The notes beneath the pieces were generated by a model. The model saw only the letters and a program-made list of their open reading frames with translations. It searched no databases and was not told where the DNA came from. 64,000 nucleotides of DNA from Urechis unicinctus. Its lineage: Eukaryota; Annelida; Polychaeta; Xenopneusta; Urechidae. The stretch's first letter is position 1. The number at the start of each line of letters is the position of its first letter. The DNA is taken from contig CM067349.1 in the NCBI GenBank assembly GCA_034190875.2, forward strand, positions 11,502,880-11,566,879, read 5' to 3'. A program made the position numbers and the translations under genes. Positions 28,236-39,990 of the stretch are shown here, piece after piece.

Positions 28236-29735
28236 ACGCACTGGGAGGCACTGCGTCAAGTTACATTCCTTCATCATGCACAGCAAACGCACTGGGAGGC
28301 ACTGCGTCAAGTAACATTCCTTCACCATGCACAGCAAACGCACTGGGAGGCACTGCGTCAAGTTACAGTCCTTCATCATGCACAGCACTGGGAGTCAAGT
28401 TACATTCCTTCATCATGCACAGCACATGAATGCCACTGGGTAAAGTGACATTCCTTCATCATGCACAGCAAACGCACTGCAGAACTGCGTCAAGTTACAG
28501 TTCTTCATCATGCACAGCAAACGCACTGGGAGGCACTACGCGGTTACATTCCTTCATCATGCACAGCAAACGCACTGGGAGGCACTGCGTCAAGTTACAT
28601 TCCTTCATCATGCACAGCAACGCACTGGGATGCACTGCGTCAAGTTACAGTCCTTCATCATGCACAGCAAACGCACTGGGATGCACTGCGTCAAGTTACA
28701 GTCCTTCATCATGCACAGCAAACGCACTGGGAGGCACTACGTCAAGTTACATTCCTTCATCATGCACAGCAAACGCACTGGGAGGCACTGCGTCAAGTTA
28801 CAGTCCATCATCATGCACAGCAAACGCACTGGGAGGCACTACGTCAAGTTACATTCCTTCATCATGCACAGCAAAAGCACTGGGAGGCACTACGTCAAGT
28901 TACATTCCTTCATCATGCACAGCAAACGCACTGGGATGCAGCTGCGTCAAGTTACAGTCCTTCATCATGCACAGCAAACGCACTGGGAGGACTACGTCAA
29001 GTTACATTCCATCATCATGCACAAAAACGCACTGGGAGGCACTGCGTCAAGTTACAGTCCTTCATCATGCACAGCAAACGCACTGGGAGGCACTACGTCA
29101 AATACAGTCCTTCATCATGCACAGCAAACGCACTGGGAGGCACTACGTCAAGTTACATTCCTTCATCATGCACAGCAAACGCACTGGGAGGCACTACGTC
29201 AAGTTACATTCCTTCATCATGCACAGCAAACGCACTGGGAGGCACTACGTCAAGTTACATTCCTTCATCATGCACAGCAAATGCACTGGGAGGCACTGCG
29301 TCAAGTTACATTCATTCATCATGCACAGCACACGCACTGGGAGGCACTACGTCAAGTTACAGTCCTTCATCATGCACAGCAAACGCACTGGGAGGCACTG
29401 CGTCAAGTAACACTCCTTCATCATGCACAACAAACGCACTGGGAGGCACTACGTCAAGTTACATTCCTTCATCATGCACAGCAAACGCACTGGGAGGCAC
29501 TGCGTCAAGTTACAGTCCTTCATCATGCACAGCAAAACTGGGAGGCACTGCGTCAAGTTACATTCCTTCATCATGCACAGCAAACGCACTGGGAGGCACT
29601 GCGTCAAGTTACAGTCCTTCATCATGCACAGCAAACGCACTGGGAGGCACTACGTCAAGTTACATTCCTTCATCATGCACAGCAAACGCACTGGGAGGCA
29701 CTGCGTCAAGTTACATTCCTTCATCATGCACAGCG
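28236..29735. repeat. 51-bp minisatellite, about 30 units
   Basis: The unit is anchored by cactgggaggcact near its start and ttcatcatgcacagc near its end. I count about 30 occurrences of the second word, spaced mostly 51 bases apart, with a few truncated units near 28,380-28,480, 29,020 and 29,540. Two biallelic sites (ctgcg or ctacg, and acattcc or acagtcc) vary between units. Because 51 is 17 codons and the unit has no stop on the plus strand, all three plus frames stay open for hundreds of codons (up to 433, at 28,461-29,762), giving 17-residue repeats such as HSKRTGRHYVKLHSFIM. I take this as a by-product of the array, not a gene. The right-flank word gaatgcca also occurs inside the array near 28,428. 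Confidence 0.97.
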
Positions 29736-30720
29736 CATGAATGCCAGAGTAACGTGAATTAGCTAACATCAATCAACATATGCAGAGTAACGATAGATTA
29801 TATGAGTCGGATTTTAATGCAGCGGTCAGATAGTTGAAACAATGCTGTATTGTCCTTTTTAAAATACATTTACCATCTAAGTTTAATAGGGACGTAATGA
29901 AGTGTTTACACAATCTAGCTCTTTGTGAGAGTGACTGAAATGATGATATTGAATCAGGTACATGACTTTTTCTTGTGCAGTTATAATACTTCTAGCTGAT
30001 CTTTATGGTGAGATACAGACGATTTAATATAACACAGCTATGAAAATGAATGGAATGAGACATTTGTTGGCATATAAAGCGCAAAAAAATGCAATGTGTC
30101 GACCTGTGAAGCGATTATTTGGCAGTGAAAATATTAATGGGTGAGTTGTAATGATTAGACTTTCATTTCAGTTTCCGTGGTCGAAAGTGTGCCGGTTGAT
30201 TATATAATGGTTCAGTATTCTAATATAAAGCTGCCGTATCCGCATTGAGACAGCGGTATCTGTGGCATCATTCAAAAAATCTATGGCGCATAGCGCATTA
30301 TTTTGTATTAGTTTAGAACGCACTCAGTTTGATCAGCAGCTTGACGCTTACTGGTTTCTCTCGGGTAAGAAAGCTAATGACCCCGTATTCAGCAGGAAAC
30401 ATCTCGTTCTCTGAAAATATCCCGTTAGTGTATCTATAATATATTCATGACCGAAAGAGGTACTCAAGCAATATTGGACTACGAGGAAATAGCTTAAACA
30501 AGACACATTGACTTGTCCTCGATGAGATGTGTGCTGAGTGAGCCTTGCTATCGCATAACGGTTCATTGTGGCTTTAAAACGACTGAGTTTTAGCTGAGCT
30601 TAATCCTCGATCGCTACGCTGACGATCAACAGTTTATTTTATTGAGTTGCAGCATCTGTCAGTTAACATATGCCAAACGTTGCAATGCTATCAAAGGCTA
30701 TTAACATCCACTCTTTTAGC

Positions 30721-30940
30721 TATCTATATATATATAGATATATATATTATATATATATATCTATATCTATATATATCTCTCTAGATATATATATAGGGAT
30801 CTCTATATCTCTCTAGAGATAGAGATATATATATAGAGAGAGAGACCTTTAGAGTCAATGCAACATTTCGATAGATATATATATATAGAGAGATATATAG
30901 ATATATATAGATAGAGATAGATATAGATAGATATATATAT

Positions 30941-30980
<40 letters not shown>

Positions 30981-31020
30981 ATATATATATATATAGATAT
31001 ATATATATATATATATATAT
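30721..31020. repeat. Compound AT/GATA microsatellite in unit III
   Basis: AT runs are mixed with ATAG and AGAG runs and interrupted by a unique piece at 30,846-30,871. The matching place in unit II (around 17,420-17,620) has ordinary sequence instead, so this expansion is private to unit III. Confidence 0.93.
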
Positions 31021-31064
31021 AGCACGATATTTATATATAGACTATATACATCATAAATTGCCAG

Positions 31065-31616
31065 TTAAAGAGGCTGTTCAGCCCAATAGCGGGCACTCAG
31101 GTATCATTTGGTAATACATTGCTACGTTTGACGCAGACATAAATAATGGCATCTTTTAATTAGTGCCGCAAATTTTACTTGATCGAAAATCATGCTGATA
31201 AAGTTTCAACATTATTATTTGACCGGAAATATTCATGATGCACTGCGTAAATCTGTTTGATTTAAGTGTGTTGTTCTCTCGATAACGGTGCCTCCCTAAA
31301 ACCATGAACCACGCGAATGTTAGCTGTAAATCATTAAGCGCCACATAACTTCCTCGCTATAAATGTGTATACTTCCGCTTTGGTAACAAAATGTAGATTT
31401 CATCAAATCTTCACTCATTTAAGTTGTGTGGGCATCAGTCAGCACAAATTAGACCGACAAGCAGGAAGGGTAATTTCCGGCAACGTATATGGCGACAGCC
31501 GAAGTAAGGATCTATATTCTGAGACCGCAGCGCCGCGTAGCGACTGAAAGTCTGAAAACTTAAAACTTTTGGCTAGGCAACCTCGTTCCAAATATGGGGC
31601 TGAACAGTCTCTTTAA
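31065..31616. mobile_element. 544-bp inverted-repeat element (MITE-like) with TTAA target duplications
   Basis: The left end AGAGGCTGTTCAGCCC at 31,069-31,084 and the right end GGGCTGAACAGTCTCT at 31,597-31,612 are inverted copies with one mismatch in 16. Each is bordered by TTAA on the outside (31,065-31,068 and 31,613-31,616). In unit II the matching place near 17,706-17,735 has a single ttaa between the same flanks (cagttaat, then a diverged tcta and aaaggttg-like sequence), which is an empty site. The inside has no transposase frame, so the element is non-autonomous. TTAA duplications are the hallmark of piggyBac-type transposition, but the termini do not start with the usual CCC. The superfamily is therefore left open. 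Confidence 0.8.
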
Positions 31617-32155
31617 TAGTTTCTTTCAAAGGTTGTCAACAGGACATCGTGGGTAACCTACGACAAACCTGCCCTCATATTCACAATATATTCTTGATAG
31701 TAGACCAATGTCACGCAAACACTGCGAGGAGGTAAGATTGATATTAAAAATCAGCGGCTAAGCTCTACACATTATATTATTATGTTACGTTTGACGAGCG
31801 CAGTGCACCTGTTATACACACAGGAGATCTCCCGCTGTGATATCGTTTTATAGCAGCTAGCGTTACCTCATCAGCTTCAGCGCTGTATTCGTGTACTGCA
31901 GCTACAGCCAGGTTATTAGCGTCCACTGATTAGATACAAACGGTGAACCAGACCCATGTCACCTCATATACACTTCTACCTGATAGTAATTAGCTTTACA
32001 GGACCTTAAGTCACCCTTCTGATGCATAATACATGAGCAATCTCACCTGCATCCAGGCATCTTGTCTAAAACAGTTACGATGTACATAACGGTAAACGGT
32101 CACTGATCCTAAAGGTTTGTGGGACCACCATTGCGATATTCTTGTTCACAAAGCC

Positions 32156-32407
32156 GATAAGTTGCCGTTCAAAAGTTATGTCACGTTAAGGTTTGATACT
32201 CACAACCCCTGCCCTCTTCCTCATGCCGCTTCACTACACACTACCCCGTGCACCTCCCGTTACGCAATTGAACGCTCAGCAGATAAGTTGCCGTTCAAAA
32301 GTTACATTATGTAATTTTTGATACCCACACCCCCTGCCCTCCTTCTCAATCTGCTCCATAGCAGTAGCCTATGCACCTCCCCTAACGCAATTAAACGCTA
32401 CTTGTGT
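32156..32407. repeat. 126-bp tandem duplication in unit III
   Basis: The word gataagttgccgttcaaaag begins at 32,156 and again at 32,282, and each is followed by a diverged cccacacc- or tcacaacc-type, C-rich stretch. Unit II has one copy of the C-rich stretch at 18,490-18,560. The two copies differ at several places, so this is not recent. Confidence 0.85.
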
Positions 32408-34079
32408 GTCGATAGCAAAAAGACCGTTTGGTCGAGGACAACTATTGTAGAAGAGACATGTCTAAAACATCGGTATTGAAGAGTAATCGCAAACATAATG
32501 CAAAAAAAATAATATCAATTCTAACCTTCACAATGAATATCTGATTTACACCAGTTGGTCCACTTTCAGAGCATAGTAGGCTCAGTGAGTAGATAATACT
32601 CTAAAATGGCTTTATTCGGTTTTGCTTTCACACATTGATGAATTGTTCTGATTGCTTTGGGGCATTTGCAATACAAATGCTATTCGATAGTATTAGATGT
32701 AGGTCATATATAAAATATTCTCAAGTGATAATAGGTCACTACAGTAATTAAGCCAAGCCTTAACACTGGCGTTCTGCGATGCATTGCATACATGGCTGAA
32801 CGCACTCCATGGCACAGTAATCAATTCCAATCTGTATAGCATGCCAATCAGCAAATAATGTAGATATCTTGATCTCTGATATCATATATATACGTCACCT
32901 TTCCAAGTATAAAAACACTTTACAAGCAACCCTCTAAAATTGTTTCATTCGGTTATGCTCTCGCACGTTGATGAACTTTTACGATTGCTTTGGAGTAATG
33001 GCTTTACGAATGTTATTCGATGGTACTAGATGTAGTTCATATGTTCACAGCATATTTTGCATAATTCCATAAACTTACAAATGCAAGATAGATTAAGATT
33101 CACTGCAGTAGACCAAGGGTATGCAGCATATAAATGTATCCTCGTAACTTGGTTCGTATTTCATCGAACTGATAACCATCTCACGTGACGTTTATATGAG
33201 ATGATTTTGGCTTGTAACAGATCTAAGTGCATCACATCAAGAGGCAAGTAGATTACAGGTAATTCTTTGTGCAATTGCATAGCATGTGGAAGATACATAT
33301 GTGTGTAAATCTAGGGGAAATTAGGAAAGCAGTGATAATGTATGGGTAACTGTGCGCTGCCGAAAGTGTATAAATGCAAGAGCCGAATCACTTTGATAGC
33401 ATGATGCGTAACCATAATGTTGTATATGGTTTTGTCATGAGATTAAACCGCTTCCAATGCTAGGTCTACAATTACCGGAGTCTAGCTGTCAGTTTTTTTA
33501 TGTTAGACTAAGCCTCTGTTGTCATACCTGCGATCAAGTCAGGTGATACATTAAGAACCATGGGTAGTAGATTATGCGCCCATCGTGCAACTCAACAGCA
33601 TATTTCAGCGTCTAAGGTGCTTCATACCGTAAAACAACCTGGTTGGTAGTATGAGAACCAATGCCACTCGATAACAATAGCTAATTACAATAAAAATAGT
33701 TTGACCAGCTATATTGAAATTCTACCTTTGGTCATAAATTCATTAACAAGTTATAGCCCGCCTGGGGGTTATTCTGGTTTTCTGGTTTATATAAAGGGCA
33801 AGCTTTAGGGAATGGGCGATCAAATGGTGCCACTAAAGCACTGTGATTACAAAGACCCATCAACTAATGCTTGCATAGGCTAATGGAGAATTTTGCTACG
33901 GATATTTAGAGGATAATAGAGTATGGTGAGATCCTACAAAACAAATCATCCTAATGGCATGATATTGGGATATTTATCAACAAAGAAACCTTCAAGGGCT
34001 TCAACTCTCTGCAGATTTAATTAAATGGTACTGACGTGATGACAAACGTTAAGTGTGTAAAAGCCCGATACAAAAGCGT

Positions 34080-34330
34080 GCTTCCCTGCATACTTGATCA
34101 CCTAATTTTGTTAACGCTGATGTATAGCCCTTGTATGGCAATGCTGTTGGGCACAGACCTACCAACGCGATCTTGGGGTGAGCATTTGTCGATATGACGA
34201 CATTTTGCGGTCGTGTATTAGCTAATGCAATACACTTTGGCATGAAAGTGCTGCTGACACACCTACAGCACAAATGACGATTAGATACCAAAATACTGGG
34301 TCATTCGGGTATCTAGCCCGGCGCGATGCT
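34080..34330. repeat. Module shared with 881-1,140
   Basis: This piece of unit III aligns to 881-1,140 (shared words ttgttaacgctgatgtata and aaaatactgg). At the matching place in unit II (about 20,870) the sequence is different and instead matches 46.8 kb. Units I, II and III thus differ in which module they carry here. Confidence 0.72.
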
Positions 34331-36299
34331 AAATAACATCGGATTTTGCAAAAGAACCAGCGCTATCGGCATCTGCTTTTCGAAACGAACGCCATCTGTT
34401 TAGAGATATCTGACGTCATAGTGGTAAACTGGCTACGCGTTTTCGACTCGCAAAAATGATCAAACGTTGCGTTTTGTGTGGATGTGGAACTATTCAATCA
34501 ACTAGATTAAGTATTCGCAATTATCGTAGCAGGGAAATTGATTCCAAACGTCGCTTGGCGTGAATACATGCGGCGAAATTGATAAGGAAGTGTTGGCGAG
34601 GTCCGTCGGACTACTTCAATATGTTGTGGGGTTATTTCATGGACATGTTGGAAGCGATGGGGTTTTAAGCGACAGAAACGCAGTTTCGACCTGAGACACT
34701 CGCAGAAGAATAAACTCTCTCTAGCAGGGGCAAGAGCGTTGGTGTGCAGAGGTAAGATCCATTAGTATTATACATTATCATTATTATCATTATATCAAAC
34801 AGATAATCACTCTCATGTTGTTGCCAGCAAATAATCGACCCCATCACTGCGGTAAATACAGATAATGTTTAGCTTACCAACTCTGCATTATACACTTATC
34901 AGGGTATTGTACTTTATGCTGAGGCCTATGTAGAGTTAACTAAATCAATGTACGTATTATTCTCGTCGGTACTTGGAAATATAAAAAGCCAAGCCGCACC
35001 CTCTGCTGATATAGCACAATCGACATCACAAGCATTGGTTACGTGTGTGGTGCGTGAATTATGAATCATATTCCTATTGACCCAACATCAACATATATAG
35101 CCAAGCTCAACACCTATACTTAGTTAAACACTGGCAACTGTAACTGGTTTTGATTGCAGCTGTCAGAGTTACCAATATCTTCCCTAGCTATGTGTTACAC
35201 CATAGTAACTTCCAGTATGGTATGGATTACGTAATCAATGTTGTGAGTTGTAAATTGTCCGAAATTGCATAATTTTTGGTCCTCATGATTTGAACCCTGA
35301 ACCCGTTAATAACTATATTGTTCCGTTGAATTGGCCCTGCGATGTCACTGCCATGTTGTTCATGTATGCTTGATGACAGTGATCATCTCCGCTGCAGTAA
35401 TGCTGTTCATGCTAAGGAGGCACCCTTTCTCTATCATCAAGTTCCGAAGGTTGCCTATCTACAGACGTTGATGTTGTATATATGGGGAAATGATTGCGCT
35501 GACAGGCCGGTGCACTCTGTCAAACATGGAACATATACAATGATAGAGCTGTAATTCTTGGTATTAAGTATTCGTATTGAAATGCCTCATACAGTACAGT
35601 ACTCTTACTTGGAATAATGTTTGTGTTAAGAGCTCTGAAAGTGGTTGCTCGTACCATTTGGAGCTATAAGATCTGAGGCAGGCACTTGATTGGATGGCGG
35701 GCAAGGAGCTGACTATTGGTACGCTGGTGACTGCCATTCATCGCCATATTCAGAAATTGATATGGGTAAATGTGCAAGTCATCAGATTTGATATATGGCT
35801 AATTATTGTGGGTTTCATTGCTCCTGGCATCATTATATGTTTTATTTATACTAGTTTTAATAAGGAAGCTTCATTCCCAGGCAAACGAAGAATGGCTGGA
35901 GCAACTGCAAAAGTGGCTTCACTCCATCAGCAGCCAATTTCACTTCAGTAGGCTAGATACATTGTTAAACACATAGATTCAGCCATTGGTGACGGCAGAA
36001 AAACATCTAGAAAGCACTGTTTACTGAGTAAGAATATGATCCAATACAGGCCGTGGATTTATCAATACCACTGGTCCTACGGAGACCATTCTTCCTCCTG
36101 GATGTCACCGAGCCAACAAGCGATGATAAGGCAAGTTATCAGCTGTCATTTCCCAAGTGGAAGAAAAGCGGTTGATTGGTTGTTCAGAAACTAACAGAAG
36201 ATAACACGTGTGGCTAGTATTCTAACAGTCATCAATCAAAAGAAACCTGCTAAAATTGAAACAAATCAAAATTGTCAACTTTGAGAGAACCATTGCGGT

Positions 36300-36545
36300 G
36301 CTTTGATATTTGACTGCTTTTCCGCAGATAGTTTGCACCCTAGTAAACTACGTCTATGCGGAGGTAGATATGTCACTTACTTGTGGATCGCTGGCCTACT
36401 CTTTTCAAACTGGCCAACTCTTCTAACAATCAAAGGCAAAGCTAGCCCACATAGCTCGGATATAATTACTCGACGAAGGAAGGAAATAAACAGCGCAGAC
36501 TCTTGGTGGAGCATGATTGTCTGCGGGTCTCAGCCCGAGTGAAGC
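36300..36545 (-). pseudogene. Unit III counterpart of the RING-like relic
   Basis: On the minus strand this segment aligns with the RING-like relic at 41,660-41,971 through FLRRV, ELCGLA-type and FEK-type pieces. It lacks the middle part holding the second half of the zinc-binding pattern (a gap of roughly 65 bases) and contains stops. It cannot encode a finger. If the relic at 41.7 kb is a real pseudogene, this is a further decayed copy. Confidence 0.3.
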
Positions 36546-37699
36546 TCAAAGTATATTTGACTTCTAAACAATGTTTTCAATCTAATAACAACGCCTGTCA
36601 AATTCCATATACACTATACGGACTACGTATTTAAGTTTGAGCAAATGATATCAAATATATTAACATATTGAAGACTATTCGGTAACACCGTTCTATTCAT
36701 TAAAGGTTGATGCCAATGGATAGGACCGCTGCTCCAAACCAAGCGATGGTACGATGGTACGTTCTGTGCTTCTGCATTATGGGCCTTAGTTTATTATATC
36801 ATAAGCCTGTTGCATTTTTCGGTATATTCAGGTGCTCTTAGTAGTTACTATGAATCGATTTTTAATTGATTCGTCCTAAAATTCTATTCAAAAGCTTATA
36901 TCAGTGCTACTTGATGGCCCAAAAGGTCATCATGCCTACTACACATCGTTATGTAATCACTCTAGTTGCCACACTCTCGCCTTCATTGAAGCCTGTTTGA
37001 ATTAGCATGGTGCTGACATTTTAAAAGATGTCAACTTCGGCCTAATTATGCATTAACATAATCGAACGCGAACGCATATAAAGTTTAAAATAGTGCAATT
37101 CTACGAATCGAGAACTATTAGATGCGAACGATCAATTTTTATAATGCCTTCAGGATGAAAAAATATGATGAAAGATATATTACATGCATTCTGTTTATGC
37201 TTATACAGAACTTGTTTAAAGCGTAACAAATCAGTGTAAAGAAAACTTGAATTTGAACACCTTGCGTTACATTTCTTCTTTAAAAGGATTAATGGCAAAT
37301 TCCTTTAAGGGTGTCAAATGCCAGCTAGTATCTTTGTGTACAATGTCTGAGATTATGCAACTGGAATTGAGGTAATATATGATACGAATAACAACTGGCT
37401 ATAGGTTATTTACTGCCTCTGTTTTCCGAAAATCTATCATAATATTAAGCCTAGAATAGCTAATCTTCATAGGACTTAATAGGGGTTACCTATCTACCAC
37501 TGGACTAATCAGGGCTTGCACGCGCTAGGGTAGACGCGGTCCGTACTTTCAAGGTCACCTCCTTATTATCTGTATCCCCTTTATCATCCTTCATAGCAAT
37601 GTAATATACACGATATGGCCGGCACGCTATATATCTTCATCGTTTCTCGGTATGCTAATCTACCGGCTACCGGAATACATTGTCTGGCTCCAACTTTGG

Positions 37700-39990
37700 C
37701 ATCCTGCACCAGTCGTAAAGCTGTCAATAGCTGGTGGCTAGAACCGCGCATGGTTTGCGGTCATCGTTGCTGAGCACTGATCTCCCTATAGTCCTTACGT
37801 TTCTTATACGCTACTTAGTAGCTTGCATCAGACGGTTGTAAGATGGGCTCTTATGTTCAATGCTCAGTTCTGAAACCTATCAGAGGATTTCGATACAAAC
37901 AGAATAACGAAATGATAGCGCAATATACAACCATCGTAATTCTAGCATCGATGACGCATGGTGCTCACCCAACCGGTCGATAAGAATCATATTTGTAATA
38001 TACAAATTGGTTTTATTTAAAGGCGCTGGATCGACATATCAAAGATACAGTAATTTGCACTTACTATGACAAACCTTTGACCCATTGTAAATATGGCACA
38101 GGATAACGTTTCATACCTTTTAGTCCAACGTTCAATTGAATTATGAATGGCTGGGCCATGAGGATATGTTATCTTATTGCAACAGTGAATCAACAGCGGC
38201 TCTCAAAAACAAGTCACGCAAAGATTCATGCACAAGATATTACAGTGCGAGCTCACTGATTCAAACAACAACAGGTAGAGGGTTACAAATGAGTTGCCAT
38301 TGTATGAGCTAGTATATTGCTATGGAATAAGTCACTTTTCTACAGAGAGAGCTCATAAGGCAATAAGAACGGCTTTTGTAAAATTGCAATAGCACTTGGA
38401 GATGCTGGATTTGACACACGCGCACGATGTGTCCCGTATGTATGACTTTAGAGACATCCAAATGTAAATGCCCGGGCTTGTAGGCAGTTCCGTATTATCG
38501 TGTACTATTTGTTAAATGCATTCAGAGCGTTTTCTGCAACAATCTGGAGCCATATTATGTCCGGTGTTGTATCCTTTGCTGCGGATTCATATATATTAAA
38601 GCCGTTGAATAATGCCAATTGACAATACTTCGTAGAAGCCATATATTTGCCCTATAATATCCTGGTGTTAACCAATAATAACATAATGTGCCACGTTTAC
38701 ATCCTTCTGACCGCTTGTATCGGCGCTCACATTTATACATGGATTGTTCATACAAGACATACACGATGAAACTGGCAAGATGTCACTCAACCTACCCATA
38801 CCTTAATATATATTGGCTTTCACATAGATGAGCCTTTGCTTATTGAATCATTCTGTTAATTTTGGTCATAGCCATACCTGCAGGTGTATGTGTAAAGAGA
38901 TGTCAAGGCCAGACAGTTAAGATTGACTAGACGTCAGAAAGTCACGACAAATAAGGATTGATTGCTTTTGAGCCAATGTAGAAACTTGAGAAACTGCAAA
39001 GATTTATAATATAATTATTTTAAGAATGTTTAAAAGGTCATAGTCATGACACCTAATCCCTTCTTTGGCTAAAATATTGTAAGAACATAATGTATATTCA
39101 TGATTTAAATCGAGCGCGTCTTAAATTCAACTGATGATTATCCCACGAATATTACATGCGGACGAATTATTATGTGCTTTAACAAACGCATTGGTTTAAT
39201 CTGCCAATACAAAACTCGTTAAACGCACAGCAAATCGTTCTAATGAATTCGTTGTCAGCTCAACGTTCGGTGGATTGGCATTTGATCGGATGTATTAAGA
39301 ACGATAACTATCTTCTTTTAAAGGTTCAAGAGCATTACATTAAAAAAAATTTAAGCTCCAGCTAGTATTGCTGTGCAATATGTTAGCGATTATACAACGG
39401 ACAAATGGTGCGTTCCATACTCTAGATATAACTTCTGATCATATACATCCCACTATTGAGTCCTCATAACGATGAAATATATAAGATGTCGGCGGAATGT
39501 TTCGGATTTCAACTCCATTATCGCTTCTTTAACTGTTAATCTCTCAAGTACCAGAATATATTGTCTGGCTTTAACTTTAGCATACAACACTCAGACGGCA
39601 CATATAATGTCATATAATAACCGTTGTTCAGATAAATATGTACAACCCGTAAACGTTGCATTATTTATTGACTTTAGATAAACTAGGCAGCGTGGACGCG
39701 TCGTATAATAAGGATAAGGCAATGTAGCACTAAGTATACAGTCTGTTTTAACTCCCATGAAGCGTTGAATTTTTTGTGTTTCACTTCGAGTTAAGTGCAT
39801 CCATAGCCATATCCAGGTTAATGCAAACGTGAATTTCAGCCGATTATGTATATTTAGAATATATCGACACGCGATGGCCAGTACGATACACGCATGGTGC
39901 ATCAACCTTCCACCAGTAACGTTCCCTGCCAGCAGCTATAACGAGAACCATTACAAACGCCCTGTCCGCTGAAGCAAATGACCGGAGGCG
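37700..39990. other. No gene; older module fragments
   Basis: The stretch 38,090-38,400 is a diverged copy of parts of blocks A/B (cgtcacgca- and agattcatgc-type words). The stretch 38,930-39,560 resembles 23,430-24,260 and 36,990-37,690. A 104-codon minus-strand frame at 39,591-39,905 and a 95-codon one at 39,844-40,131 overlap and have no recognised family. Confidence 0.5.

Noticed and set aside
28236-29735. CRISPR array
   Set aside because: The array is a head-to-tail minisatellite with no unique spacers between repeats, in DNA that looks animal, and there are no cas genes.
28461-29762. A long repeat-protein gene in the 51-bp array
   Set aside because: All three plus frames are open equally, indels change frame freely between units, and there is no non-repetitive coding flank. 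The frame is a property of the unit.
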